This document shows, one piece after another, positions 28,701 to 37,800 of a DNA stretch of 64,000 nt. A program made the position numbers and the translations under genes. Position 1 is the first letter of the stretch. Every line of letters starts with the position of its first letter. Source of the stretch: Zooshikella harenae. GTDB lineage: Bacteria > Pseudomonadota > Gammaproteobacteria > Pseudomonadales > Zooshikellaceae. Location: the NCBI RefSeq assembly GCF_018837975.1, contig NZ_JAGSOY010000001.1, positions 62,001-126,000 of the forward strand, written 5' to 3'. Under the pieces are notes generated by a model, which saw nothing but the letters and a program-made list of their open reading frames with translations, was not told where the DNA came from and did no database searches.

Positions 28701-29564
28701 TCAATTCGCAGCCTTATGCTTGATAAAAGCTAAAGCACGATCAGTGTATGCGCGCCGCAGATCTGAGTGCTTCCAATCTACAATTTCCCCTAGCCCTAGC
28801 ACCAATAACCCCCCTGGTACTAAACGCTCAACTAGGCAATTCACGATCATCTTGCGCCGCCAACGTCGGAAATAAATCAGTAGGTTTTGGCAAAAAATAA
28901 TATCCATACCGTACATTGGGGCCTTATTAAGCTCCAAAACATTAACACGGGAAAAACAAACCCGCTCTTTAAGCTCTGGATTTACCTCAAATTTTTGCTG
29001 CCCAATACTTCTAAAGTATTGATCACGAATGTCTGCATCTATATTTTCTAGTTTACGCTGACTATAGATTCCCTGCCTGGCTTTAGCCAAAGCAGGCACA
29101 CTAATATCCGTTCCAGTTACACCAAAATATTGAGATTTGCCTTGTTTACCGAGAACTGCATTTGCGAGCATCGCCAGAGAATATGGCTCTTCACCGGTTG
29201 CGCAGCCAACACTCCAAATTTCAATAGGCTTGTTGAACTCGCTTACACGTTGGCTTAAGTATTCTTCAACGACTTCAAAGGATGGACGGTGCCGAAAGAA
29301 GCTGGTTTCTTGAACAGTCAAACGATCTACAAGAGTTGTCCACTCTTGTGCTGCAGCAGGGCCATTCATGATCTCTTCAAAATAGGTTTGATAATCTGAA
29401 TACCCCAACTCACGCATGCGTATACCAACACTGGTTTGTAAGAACGACTTTCTTTGCTCAGATATACGCATGCCAGTCCTATCTTCAAGAAGAGACTGCC
29501 ACTGCTCAAACTGTTGTTGGTCCATGTCAGGCAGTGACTGCATTGACCAATCTTTAGTTATCAT
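28701..29564 (-). CDS. pilK: CheR-like chemoreceptor methyltransferase
   Basis: A 287-residue SAM-dependent methyltransferase of the CheR family, predicted to methylate glutamyl residues of PilJ. The N-terminal helical part (about 10-75, with ISEQRK and the GY-x-x-Y-x-T-Y pattern) is followed by TVQETSFFRH (about 87-96), the SAM-binding SVGCATGEEPYS and FCQNLLIYF. The stop lies 17 bp before the chpA ATG. The ATG at 29564 is preferred; a GTG two codons earlier (29570) is possible, and ribosome-site evidence is weak for both. Confidence 0.93.
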   Translation of the reverse strand: MITKDWSMQSLPDMDQQQFEQWQSLLEDRTGMRISEQRKSFLQTSVGIRMRELGYSDYQTYFEEIMNGPAAAQEWTTLVDRLTVQETSFFRHRPSFEVVEEYLSQRVSEFNKPIEIWSVGCATGEEPYSLAMLANAVLGKQGKSQYFGVTGTDISVPALAKARQGIYSQRKLENIDADIRDQYFRSIGQQKFEVNPELKERVCFSRVNVLELNKAPMYGMDIIFCQNLLIYFRRWRRKMIVNCLVERLVPGGLLVLGLGEIVDWKHSDLRRAYTDRALAFIKHKAAN

Positions 29565-29629
29565 GCTCACTTACTTCAGGCGACCCACCTTTGAATTAAA
29601 CTAAACGATGTCATATACCAAAGGGGTTA

Positions 29630-31657
29630 TTAACCTTCTGGCAGTTTAAAACCTGCTACCGATTTCCGCATTTCAGTAGCCAGTTCAGCAAGGTGTCCGA
29701 TAGAGTTAGCAGTCGCATTGGTACCCGCAGAGGTTTGTGCTGTAATCTCTTGAATTACGTTCATCGTATTAGAGATATGACCTGCTGATGAGGCCTGTTG
29801 ACGTGCTGCGTTAGAAATGTTTTGAATCAAGTCAGCAAGGTTTTTCGATACTTTCTCAATTTCTTCCAGTGCCACCCCCGCATCTTGTGCCAAGCGAGCA
29901 CCTTTTACCACTTCTGAAGTTGTTTGCTCCATCGAGATTACTGCTTCGTTGGTATCGGTCTGAATGGTTTTAACCAACGCTTCAATCTGTTTGGTTGCAG
30001 CAGATGCACGTTCCGCCAAGCGCTGTACCTCATCGGCAACAACCGCGAAACCACGTCCTGCGTCCCCAGCCATCGATGCCTGAATCGCCGCATTCAATGC
30101 CAGAATGTTCGTTTGGTCGGCGATGTCATTAATCAGCGATACGATATCCCCGATTTCTTGAGATGATTCACCCAGACGCTTAATACGCTTAGATGTATCC
30201 TGAATCTGTTCACGAATCGTATCCATCCCGGCAATGGTATTTTGTACAACCTCATTACCTTTATTCGCAATAGCCACCGACCGCTCCGCTACCGCAGCTG
30301 ACTCAGAGGCGTTAGCAGATACCTGGTCAATCGAAACAGCCATTTCATTAACCGCTGCAGACGCGCCTGCAATTTCCTGCGCCTGGTGTTCTGCCGCTTC
30401 AGCAAGATGCATTGCTGTTGCCTGAGTTTCTTGGGCTGCAGAAGCCACTTGTACCGCAGTATTGTTAATGGTTGATACCAGCTGCCTCAGCTGGTCGATA
30501 GAGAAGTTGATAGAGTCCGCAATCGCACCCGTGAAATCTTCTGTTACCGTCGCCGATACGGTTAAGTCACCATCCGCCAGGTCAGCAAGTTCATCAAGTA
30601 GACGTAATATAGCGGCCTGGTTTTGCTCGTTATGTTCTGCTTGTTCCTGTAAGCGTTGGCGGGTATCACGAACCATAACCAAACCAATCAAGACAATTGA
30701 TAATACAGCCAACAAACCAAATAATGCCCCAGTTTGTGTACTGATTACCCGCTCACCCTCTAAGTCTTCAAACAGCGTTACTAACTTAGATGCTTCTTGT
30801 AGCAGTAATTGTGAGTCAGCGAAGATCTGGTCTGACGCTTCACGTACCTGAAACAGCTCAGGGGAAGTCTCAAGAATTTCATCCACACTACCATCAACAA
30901 ACTCAAACAAGTCAGAAATTTCATTTAACCGGTCGATAGCCTCGCTGTCAGTTACTCGTGTAATACCCAGCTCGCTATCACCATTGATCATTCCACGTAA
31001 AACGCGACCAAATAAGCTTGCATCTCGACCGAAGCTATCAGCGGCCATAACTGAGTCTTCAGTACCTTCCAAAACTTTGTTTACACTACCCAGAATACGT
31101 TCTGCCAACCAAGATTGCTTTTGTGCTAGTGCAACCTGTGCTGCAGGTGCATTAGTTTCCAAAAGGATTTCTACCACCTCATCATATTCAATTTGTAGCT
31201 GTGGGACTGTTTCAGATAAGGTGCCTGCCACATCATGCAGTGAGAGTACAGTATCTTCTGTATTCATGATGTCATTAGCGTTTTTACTCACTCGCTGCCA
31301 TATCGTCGCTAGGGAATTCATCTGCTGATTTAGAGTTTCTGAATTCTGCTGCACTACTGCAGGTAATTCATCAGAACCCTTCTGCAATGTAGTGAAACTA
31401 GAATTGAAAGCGTCATGGGCTTTACGCAGCAGTTTAAATGCATCACCCTTACCTGCTGCAGCCTCTGTAGAGTTTTTCGCTATCTGCTGAGAAAGTACCC
31501 GCAACTCCCCTGAGTGACCTATATATTCCTTGTCTTCAGAGGCTTTGTTATTTACATAAAAGAAGTTTGCGATCATCGCAACTAATGAGACAATTAACAG
31601 CACAAACAATGCAGCGATTATTTGGCTGGTTTGGTTCTTCGCAGATATACCCTTCAT
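29630..31657 (-). CDS. pilJ: Methyl-accepting chemotaxis protein of type IV pili
   Basis: A 675-residue polar receptor. TM1 lies near residues 12-32, a periplasmic helical PilJ domain at about 40-300, TM2 at about 308-328, then HAMP (about 330-390) and a cytoplasmic signalling coiled coil. The hairpin tip contains [15 protein letters not shown] and [17 protein letters not shown]; the Gln in AAIQAS, rather than the Glu of most receptors, is as I remember it shared by PilJ of Pseudomonas. The C-terminus GFKLPEG also matches. It is placed between pilI and pilK in the usual order and feeds ChpA through PilI and ChpC. Confidence 0.97.
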   Translation of the reverse strand: MKGISAKNQTSQIIAALFVLLIVSLVAMIANFFYVNNKASEDKEYIGHSGELRVLSQQIAKNSTEAAAGKGDAFKLLRKAHDAFNSSFTTLQKGSDELPAVVQQNSETLNQQMNSLATIWQRVSKNANDIMNTEDTVLSLHDVAGTLSETVPQLQIEYDEVVEILLETNAPAAQVALAQKQSWLAERILGSVNKVLEGTEDSVMAADSFGRDASLFGRVLRGMINGDSELGITRVTDSEAIDRLNEISDLFEFVDGSVDEILETSPELFQVREASDQIFADSQLLLQEASKLVTLFEDLEGERVISTQTGALFGLLAVLSIVLIGLVMVRDTRQRLQEQAEHNEQNQAAILRLLDELADLADGDLTVSATVTEDFTGAIADSINFSIDQLRQLVSTINNTAVQVASAAQETQATAMHLAEAAEHQAQEIAGASAAVNEMAVSIDQVSANASESAAVAERSVAIANKGNEVVQNTIAGMDTIREQIQDTSKRIKRLGESSQEIGDIVSLINDIADQTNILALNAAIQASMAGDAGRGFAVVADEVQRLAERASAATKQIEALVKTIQTDTNEAVISMEQTTSEVVKGARLAQDAGVALEEIEKVSKNLADLIQNISNAARQQASSAGHISNTMNVIQEITAQTSAGTNATANSIGHLAELATEMRKSVAGFKLPEG

Positions 31658-31759
31658 ATGTATTTGGCCCCCACATGGCCTACAGCTTCTTGTTATGGCA
31701 CAGTGTTAAACAAAATAATGGTGGTTACGCCACCCTGCTGCTTCCTACTACTTCAATTC

Positions 31760-32302
31760 CTATACAGCAACTTTTGAAAAGCTTGGGTGCTCTGCCAGAG
31801 CATACAGGCTAAAAATCAGCCAGCGACCATCTTCTCTCTCATAAGAGCCCGTCACAAAAGACTGAAGCGCTTCTGGTGTGTTGCGTGGTATTTGATCTGA
31901 GTAGCCATCCACAGGGAAATGCTGCATCCCCATGACCTCATCAACCACTAATCCGCTAAACAGCTCACCATGTTCAACAACCAGTATGCGCCGGCTTTTT
32001 CGTGCAGAAGCCAGCTGATGTCCGAGAAAAGTTGGTAAATCCATTATGGGTAACAATCGTCCACGAACATTCGCGATTCCCTTTACCCAACTTTGTACTC
32101 CTGGCAATTGAGTATAGTTAGGAACTGGTAAGATTTCTGCCACTTCACCCATTGGGGCCACAAAGTTCAAGTTAGCAAGACGGAAACCTATTCCACTCCA
32201 CTGGGCTTTAACTTCAGTTTGGGCTGGAAGACCCGCCGCATGTTGACGGCAACGTCTAGCAATCGATTGAAGAAGCTCAAAAGGATGTTGCACTTCTGAC
32301 AT
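31760..32302 (-). CDS. pilI: CheW-like adaptor PilI
   Basis: A 180-residue CheW-domain protein. Core features are GIGFRLANLNFVAPMGEVAEIL (in two lobes), the WVKGIANVRGRLLPIMDL segment (about 72-89) and GLVVDEVMGMQ. It should bridge PilJ and ChpA. The gene stands between pilH and pilJ with short gaps (26 and 102 bp), as in Pseudomonas. Confidence 0.94.
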   Translation of the reverse strand: MSEVQHPFELLQSIARRCRQHAAGLPAQTEVKAQWSGIGFRLANLNFVAPMGEVAEILPVPNYTQLPGVQSWVKGIANVRGRLLPIMDLPTFLGHQLASARKSRRILVVEHGELFSGLVVDEVMGMQHFPVDGYSDQIPRNTPEALQSFVTGSYEREDGRWLIFSLYALAEHPSFSKVAV

Positions 32303-32328
32303 GATTTAAACCACTCTTACAACCAGCC

Positions 32329-32688
32329 TCAAAGTACATTATTGAGTGTTTTTACCAAAACAGATTCCTCGACAGGTTTCGTAAGATAATCTTTTGCACC
32401 CTGACGTTTACCCCATACACGATCTGTCTCCTGATCTTTTGTCGTAACAATAATCACAGGTATATGACTAGTATCAGGATCTTTCGTCAACTGTCGTGTA
32501 GCCTGAAAACCATTTAATCCAGGCATAACAATGTCCATTAATACGGCATCTGGCTTCTGATCTCGTGCTAGTGCAACACCATCAGCGCCGTTATCAGCTT
32601 CCAAAACTTCATGGCCGTGCTTTTCTAGCATTTCTTTAAGCTTGTACCGTTCAGTAGGAGAGTCTTCAACAATTAATACTCGAGCCAT
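32329..32688 (-). CDS. pilH: Response regulator PilH
   Basis: A 119-residue stand-alone CheY-like receiver: acidic pair in VLIVEDSP (Glu8, Asp9), phospho-acceptor Asp52 in LMDIVMPG, Thr/Lys switch residues in IVTTKD and YLTKPVE. In Pseudomonas PilH counteracts PilG and supports pilus retraction. The start at 32688 is chosen because GGGGG lies 5 bases upstream and the fold begins there; an upstream extension to 32721 adds 11 residues that do not match the family. Confidence 0.95.
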   Translation of the reverse strand: MARVLIVEDSPTERYKLKEMLEKHGHEVLEADNGADGVALARDQKPDAVLMDIVMPGLNGFQATRQLTKDPDTSHIPVIIVTTKDQETDRVWGKRQGAKDYLTKPVEESVLVKTLNNVL

Positions 32689-32763
32689 AAATCCCCCAGC
32701 TACAAACATTACCAAGACCACTCCACTATAAAGGAATGGCTCTTTAAAATTACTTAAATCAAA

Positions 32764-33171
32764 TTACGCATTGGCAGAGGCGCTAGAACTCGTATTTACA
32801 TGCGCCCGAATTGCCCCAAGTAGCTCTTCTTTGCTAAAAGGCTTAGTGAGATACTGGTCAGAGCCAACAATGCGGCCTTTTGCCTTATCAAACAAACCAT
32901 CTTTGCTTGATAGCATAATCACAGGTGTCGATTTAAATGCACTGTTATTTTTGATCAGTGCACAGGTCTGATAACCATCAAGGCGTGGCATCATGATATC
33001 AACAAAGATGATGTTTGGCTGCGTATCTGCAATTTTAGCCAGGGCATCAAAACCATCAGTCGCAGTCACGACTGTACACCCAACTTTTTTGAGCAGAGTT
33101 TCCGCTGTGCGACGAATAGTCTTACTATCGTCAATCACCATCACCTTCAAACTCTTAAAATCATCTTCCAT
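32764..33171 (-). CDS. pilG: Response regulator PilG
   Basis: A 135-residue single receiver domain: MVIDDSKTIRR (Asp14/15), phospho-acceptor Asp58 in FVDIMMPRLDG, IMLSSKD and QYLTKPFS with the conserved Lys. In Pseudomonas PilG promotes pilus extension by the PilB motor. It is the first gene of the eight-gene minus-strand Pil-Chp run. AAGG lies about 9 bases before the ATG. A Ser/Ala/Asn-rich tail of about 10 residues follows the domain. Confidence 0.95.
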   Translation of the reverse strand: MEDDFKSLKVMVIDDSKTIRRTAETLLKKVGCTVVTATDGFDALAKIADTQPNIIFVDIMMPRLDGYQTCALIKNNSAFKSTPVIMLSSKDGLFDKAKGRIVGSDQYLTKPFSKEELLGAIRAHVNTSSSASANA

Positions 33172-33490
33172 ATCTTAAGCCTTCAGCCCAAAGGAAATTA
33201 CTTTTGTCTCATTAGCAGTGGTTTGACCACTAAAAGTTAGACAGAATTCCATGCCGTCAAATGTTTTAACACACATTCCTAGTGCAATCTATAAGAAACG
33301 TTACGTGTTCAACATTCCTTTATTGTAGCCTCTTGACAAGTATATGAGGGAGCTTCTATTCCTTGAAGCATATTTGCATATAGCTAGCAACTGTTTACCT
33401 TATAAATAGTTTAGCTATCAAATGGCAATAAGGGTAAACTTCATCACCTTAAACATATCTTTAAACTGAAGGCAACACTAGGGTGTGTAT
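33172..33490. promoter_or_regulatory. Divergent intergenic region pilG / gshB, 319 bp
   Basis: Must hold the promoters of the Pil-Chp run (minus) and gshB (plus). A TTGACA hexamer at 33333-33338 points toward gshB, but the matching -10 (CTATTC at 33356 with 17-bp spacing) is weak. I see no long dyad or sigma-54 type element. Confidence 0.35.
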
Positions 33491-34453
33491 ATGACAGTAC
33501 GGCTCGGAATAGTGATGGACCCTATTAAAACTATCAATTATAAAAAAGATAGTTCACTAGCAATGTTAATTGCCGCACAAAAACGCGGCTGGTCCCTATT
33601 CTACCTGGAGCCTGAAGATATCTACCAAAACCAAGGTCAAAGCATGGGCATTGCCAGCCCATTAACCGTGTTTGAAGACCCCAACCACTGGTTTTCTTTG
33701 GAGGAACCACAACGCATTCCTTTATCAAGCCTTGATGTTATTTTAATGCGTAAGGATCCACCTTTTGATAATGAATATATTTATGCCACTTATTTATTAG
33801 AGCAAGCCCATAACCAAGGCACCCTGGTTGTCAATAACCCACAAAGTCTTAGGGATTGCAATGAAAAGTTCTTTGCAACTCAATTCCCCCAATGTGCACC
33901 TCCAACGTGTATCTCACGACGAGTAGACTTACTTAAAGAGTTTGCAGCTACTTATGGTGATGTTATTTACAAGCCGTTAGATGGTATGGGAGGAAGTTCT
34001 ATTTTTCGTGTACAACCCAATGACTCCAACTTAAGTGTCATCATTGAAACGCTAACACTACATGGCCAGCGGCAGATCATGGCACAACAATATATTCCTG
34101 CTATAAAAGAAGGCGATAAGCGGATTCTCCTTATAGATGGCAAGCCGATACCCTACGCACTTGCTCGGGTACCAGCCAAAGGTGAGCTACGTGGCAACCT
34201 GGCCGCAGGGGGCTCTGGTGTTGGTCAGCCTCTCTCTGAACGAGACTTATGGATTGCTGAACAAGTTGGCCCTGTTTTACAGGAAAAAGGGCTTATTTTT
34301 GTGGGTCTTGATGTTATTGGCGACTTTTTGACAGAAATAAATGTCACAAGTCCTACCTGTATTCGAGAACTTGACGCTATATTTCAATTAGATATCGCTT
34401 ACGAACTGATGAATTGCATAGAAAAAAAGCTCCAAGCGCGGAGTACTTCATAG
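33491..34453 (+). CDS. gshB: Glutathione synthetase
   Basis: A 320-residue ATP-grasp ligase that joins gamma-glutamylcysteine and glycine. Features: MDPIxxIN near the N-terminus, VIYKPLDGMGGSSIFR (ATP-grasp glycine-rich loop, about residues 158-173), RILLIDGKPIPYALARVP, and FLTEINVTSPTCIREL. Length fits GshB of gammaproteobacteria. The ATG at 33491 was chosen over the GTG two codons upstream. It is next to pilG and tonB as in Pseudomonas. Confidence 0.96.
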   Translation: MTVRLGIVMDPIKTINYKKDSSLAMLIAAQKRGWSLFYLEPEDIYQNQGQSMGIASPLTVFEDPNHWFSLEEPQRIPLSSLDVILMRKDPPFDNEYIYATYLLEQAHNQGTLVVNNPQSLRDCNEKFFATQFPQCAPPTCISRRVDLLKEFAATYGDVIYKPLDGMGGSSIFRVQPNDSNLSVIIETLTLHGQRQIMAQQYIPAIKEGDKRILLIDGKPIPYALARVPAKGELRGNLAAGGSGVGQPLSERDLWIAEQVGPVLQEKGLIFVGLDVIGDFLTEINVTSPTCIRELDAIFQLDIAYELMNCIEKKLQARSTS

Positions 34454-34554
34454 ACTTTTTCATACAGGGTTGGCAAACTTGCCCCTTTTATCAGCCTCCT
34501 GCAGGTTAATATGGGGCAAGGCGCTTCAAACCAAATGGAAGTAAACTAAGCTGG
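34454..34554. repeat. Inverted repeat between gshB and tonB
   Basis: CTTGCCCC at 34478-34485 and GGGGCAAG at 34513-34520 pair perfectly over a 27-bp spacer that itself carries the palindrome CCTGCAGG. No T-run follows. Its role is unknown; it could weaken read-through from gshB. Confidence 0.4.
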
Positions 34555-35442
34555 ATGAGTAACGGTATGGTTCAAGCGAAAACTCTAGTATCTGCCAATG
34601 ATCGCCTGCTATTTAATCTATTTATTGCGTTAGTAATTCATGCGCTGGTAATTTATTGCGTAGGTTTCAAGTCACCTGATAAACCTGCTCCTACTCAGAC
34701 ACTAGAGATCACTTTAGCAAATTACAAAAGTAGTCAAAAAATCAAAGATGCAGACTTTTTGGCTCAAGCAAACCAAGAAGGTAGTGGAACACAAAAAGAG
34801 AAAGCACTTCCCACAACAAATCGGAAAGCACAATTTCGTGATAATCAGGTAAGGAAAGTAGTCCCCCAACCACAACCTCAAGCAGCTCCTACCCAAAAGC
34901 AGCAAAAATCCAATATAGTCACGACCACCCAAAGTAGTACTCAAAAAATTCACAAGCAGCAAGAAGAAAAAAAGAAACTTAAGAAAAGCAGCCAAGAGAA
35001 AACACGCCGCCGCATAGACTTAAGTTCAGAAATTGCATCTCTTGAAGCTCAGTTTGACCAGCAAGTTCAAACCTATGCCAAGCGTCCTCGCATCCATCGC
35101 TTAACTGCAGCCTCTACAATGCAGGACAAAGGTGCATACTATAAAGATGCTTGGCGCCGTAAGGTTGAACGTGTGGGTAACTTAAACTATCCCCAAGAAG
35201 CCAGAGAACGCAAACTGTACGGTAGCCTTCGCTTACTGGTAGCCATCAATGCAGATGGCAGCCTTCATAACATTCAAGTTATGAAATCATCAGGTCATAA
35301 GATTCTTGACTCTGCAGCAATAAAGATTGTTAAAGCTGCAGCACCATACCCTCCTTTCACAGGAGACCTCAACGACATTGATATCCTTGAGATTATCCGC
35401 ACATGGCGGTTTGAAAAGGGTAACTACCTTTCAAGTTTTTAG
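34555..35442 (+). CDS. TonB-family energy transducer (tonB3-like)
   Basis: A 295-residue protein with an N-terminal signal-anchor (about 17-37), a long Gln/Lys/Pro-rich, charged periplasmic region (about 60-170) and a C-terminal TonB domain (about 205-290: YPQEARERKLYGSLRLLV, INADGSL, YPPFTG). It would couple the inner-membrane proton motive force to an outer-membrane receptor or assembly. The gene lies between gshB and yqgE, as tonB3 of P. aeruginosa, which is needed for type IV pilus function there, so a role in pilus assembly is likely but inferred. No exbB/exbD nearby. Confidence 0.85.
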   Translation: MSNGMVQAKTLVSANDRLLFNLFIALVIHALVIYCVGFKSPDKPAPTQTLEITLANYKSSQKIKDADFLAQANQEGSGTQKEKALPTTNRKAQFRDNQVRKVVPQPQPQAAPTQKQQKSNIVTTTQSSTQKIHKQQEEKKKLKKSSQEKTRRRIDLSSEIASLEAQFDQQVQTYAKRPRIHRLTAASTMQDKGAYYKDAWRRKVERVGNLNYPQEARERKLYGSLRLLVAINADGSLHNIQVMKSSGHKILDSAAIKIVKAAAPYPPFTGDLNDIDILEIIRTWRFEKGNYLSSF

Positions 35443-35453
35443 TTTTTCTTTCC

Positions 35454-35492
35454 TTGGGGCTTGTATTAAAAGAATGAAGCCCCAATACTTTT
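35454..35492 (+). terminator. Putative terminator or leader hairpin between tonB and yqgE
   Basis: A perfect 9-bp stem (TTGGGGCTT / AAGCCCCAA) with a 14-base loop, followed by TACTTTT. It sits 11 bp after the tonB stop and only a few bases before the yqgE ATG, so it either ends the tonB transcript or shapes the yqgE leader. Confidence 0.5.
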
Positions 35493-35495
35493 AAT

Positions 35496-36071
35496 ATGAA
35501 TACTACACCTACCCAAAGCTTCAAGGATCACTTTTTAATTGCCATGCCGCACTTAAAAGATCCAAACTTTGCTGACTCTGTGACTTATATTTGTGAACAT
35601 AACGAGCAGGGAGCAATGGGTATTGTAATTAATCGCCCAACAGGCTTAACCTTGGATGAGATCTTCCGCCAAGTGGGTATTACCCCTTCTCATGGCAATG
35701 CTCATGTCAGTGATATCATCTGTGCAGGCGGTCCTGTTGAACTTGAACGAGGCTTTGTACTTCACCCCCCCAGTGATAGTAGTTGGGATGCCACCCTGCA
35801 AGTCGCGCCTGGTATTCAGCTAACAACGTCAAAAGATATATTATTAGCTATCGCCCAAAATGAAGGTCCTGAAAATGCACTTATCGCACTAGGTTATTCT
35901 GGGTGGGATAAAGGTCAACTTGAGCAGGAAATTCTCGATAACTCTTGGCTGGTTTGTAAAGCTGACCCAAATATTCTATTCAAAACACCCATTGGTGACC
36001 GTTTGAATGCAGCTGTTGCCGCATTAGGTATTAATCGCAGTATGCTTTCTCCTGTTGCCGGCCACGCCTGA
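35496..36071 (+). CDS. yqgE: YqgE/AlgH family protein
   Basis: A 191-residue member of the UPF0301 (YqgE/AlgH) family. Typical segments: HFLIAMPHLKDPNFADSVTYICEHNEQGAMGIVINRP (in parts, residues 12-48), a G-G-P-V motif followed by RGFVLH, and GYSGWDKGQLE near the C-terminus. Its molecular role is unclear; in Pseudomonas algH was linked to alginate regulation. It lies in the usual tonB-yqgE-ruvX order. The ATG has no visible ribosome site because a hairpin occupies the upstream bases. Confidence 0.93.
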   Translation: MNTTPTQSFKDHFLIAMPHLKDPNFADSVTYICEHNEQGAMGIVINRPTGLTLDEIFRQVGITPSHGNAHVSDIICAGGPVELERGFVLHPPSDSSWDATLQVAPGIQLTTSKDILLAIAQNEGPENALIALGYSGWDKGQLEQEILDNSWLVCKADPNILFKTPIGDRLNAAVAALGINRSMLSPVAGHA

Positions 36072-36098
36072 TCTACGTTGAATACCCCAGAAATTAAA

Positions 36099-36533
36099 AT
36101 GACTATACCCTCTACCATAAAGAGTCTTTTGGCTTTTGACTTTGGGACGCAATCAATAGGTGTGGCAACAGGTCAGCGCCTTGTTGGAACAGCCTCTGTT
36201 TTACCCCCTATCAAAGCACGTGATGGTATTCCAAACTGGGATGTAATAGCTGATATCATCAAAGAATGGCAGCCTGATGCTTTTGTGGTAGGTATTCCTT
36301 GCAATATGGATGGTACCGAGAGCGAAATGAGCCGAAGGGCAAGAAAGTTTGGTAACCGACTTCACGGCCGCTTCAATAAGCCTTGGTTTCCTATGGATGA
36401 GCGACTAAGTAGTTTCGAAGCAAAGCAATATGCTGCAGAACTAGGACATAAGGGAGATTATGCGGCAAAGCCTATAGACAGTCTTGCTGCACAGCTTATT
36501 CTTGAGACCTGGCTGGCTCTGCATCCTATCTAA
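36099..36533 (+). CDS. ruvX: RuvX/YqgF, pre-16S rRNA nuclease
   Basis: A 144-residue RNase H-fold protein. The N-terminal LAFDFGTQSIGVA supplies the first catalytic Asp; VVGIPCNMDGTE, MDERLSSFEA and the C-terminal IDSLAAQLILETWL carry the other conserved acidic positions (Glu and Asp). It acts in 16S rRNA 5'-end maturation and was formerly proposed as a Holliday junction resolvase. The ATG at 36099 is preferred over a TTG at 36078. In Pseudomonas pyrR-pyrB-pyrC follow; here they are absent. Confidence 0.93.
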   Translation: MTIPSTIKSLLAFDFGTQSIGVATGQRLVGTASVLPPIKARDGIPNWDVIADIIKEWQPDAFVVGIPCNMDGTESEMSRRARKFGNRLHGRFNKPWFPMDERLSSFEAKQYAAELGHKGDYAAKPIDSLAAQLILETWLALHPI

Positions 36534-36609
36534 ACCAGCACTTGCAAGATCATGGGCTTTTTTTATTCATCAAATGATAATTATTGAACAAGCTATCCCT
36601 TTCTTACCT

Positions 36610-37752
36610 CTAAAACAGGCGCTGTCTATCTGTGTCTTCTTCTTGAATACTAAGGCCACCAGCAACACTATTCAGGTGCTCAGAGTCTGTTTCAGAACCT
36701 AGTTTAATCATTAAACGTAAGTCATTGGGTGAGTCAGCGTGTGCCAGTGCATCTTCATACGTTATTTCACCATGCACATACAAACTATAAAGCGCTTGGT
36801 CAAATGTCTGCATACCCAACTCAGTTGACTTAGTCATTAAAGGTTTTAACTCATGCACAGCACCTTTACGAATAATATCAGATGCTAATGGTGTATTGAG
36901 TAATACCTCAATAACTGCACGTCGTCCTTTTCCATCCGGTGTAGGCACCAATTGTTGTGCAATAATTGCACGTAAGTTTAACGATAAGTCCATCCAGATC
37001 TGCCCATGCCGATCAGCAGGGAAAAAGTGGATAATCCGATCAAGCGCCTGGTTAGCATTATTTGCGTGTAATGTTGCAAGGCACAAGTGTCCTGTTTCAG
37101 CAAATGCAACAGCGTACTCCATGGTTTCTCGGCTTCGAACCTCACCAATCATAATGACATCAGGAGCCTGACGTAATGTGTTTTTCAATGCTATTTCAAA
37201 ACTATCGGTATCAAGGCCCACTTCTCGCTGAGAAATAATACAACCACGATGTTGATGAATGTACTCGATAGGATCCTCAATACTGATAATGTGCCCAGAG
37301 CTATTGGCATTTCTGTGGCCAATCATTGAAGCCAATGAGGTTGACTTACCTGTTCCTGTTGCACCCACAAAAATAATTAAGCCACGCTTAGCCATAGCTA
37401 AGTCTTTAATCACATCAGGAAGGCCTAAGTCATCCACTTTTGGAATACTTGTTTCAATACGCCGCAGCACCATGCCAACAAGGTTACGCTGATAAAAGGC
37501 GCTTGCCCGAAAACGACCAATACCTCGCGCACTTATAGCAAAGTTACATTCATGGTTTTCCAAAAACTCTTGCTGTTGCTTTTCATTCATTACCCCCAAA
37601 ACAGTTTCTCTGGTTTTTTCAGGAGACATTGCTGTTTTGGTTACAGGCACTATACGTCCATGAACTTTAATACTGGGTGGCACACCTGCGGTAATAAATA
37701 AGTCAGAAGCCGCTTTTTCCACCATTACACGTAATAACTTCTCAATTTCCAT
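36610..37752 (-). CDS. pilU: Type IV pilus retraction ATPase PilU
   Basis: A 380-residue PilT-family hexameric ATPase: Walker A GATGTGKST (130-138), IEDPIEY (Asp box), Walker B-containing RQAPDVIMIGEVRSRETM, and the His box in AETGHLCLATLHANNA. Compared with PilT it has a C-terminal extension of about 35 residues rich in charged amino acids, as PilU does. It assists PilT in pilus retraction and twitching. It lies 48 bp downstream of pilT and converges with ruvX. Confidence 0.96.
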   Translation of the reverse strand: MEIEKLLRVMVEKAASDLFITAGVPPSIKVHGRIVPVTKTAMSPEKTRETVLGVMNEKQQQEFLENHECNFAISARGIGRFRASAFYQRNLVGMVLRRIETSIPKVDDLGLPDVIKDLAMAKRGLIIFVGATGTGKSTSLASMIGHRNANSSGHIISIEDPIEYIHQHRGCIISQREVGLDTDSFEIALKNTLRQAPDVIMIGEVRSRETMEYAVAFAETGHLCLATLHANNANQALDRIIHFFPADRHGQIWMDLSLNLRAIIAQQLVPTPDGKGRRAVIEVLLNTPLASDIIRKGAVHELKPLMTKSTELGMQTFDQALYSLYVHGEITYEDALAHADSPNDLRLMIKLGSETDSEHLNSVAGGLSIQEEDTDRQRLF

Positions 37753-37800
37753 AAAACCAACTCCAATGAAAATGCTGAAAACTCAACAGCAAATATATCT

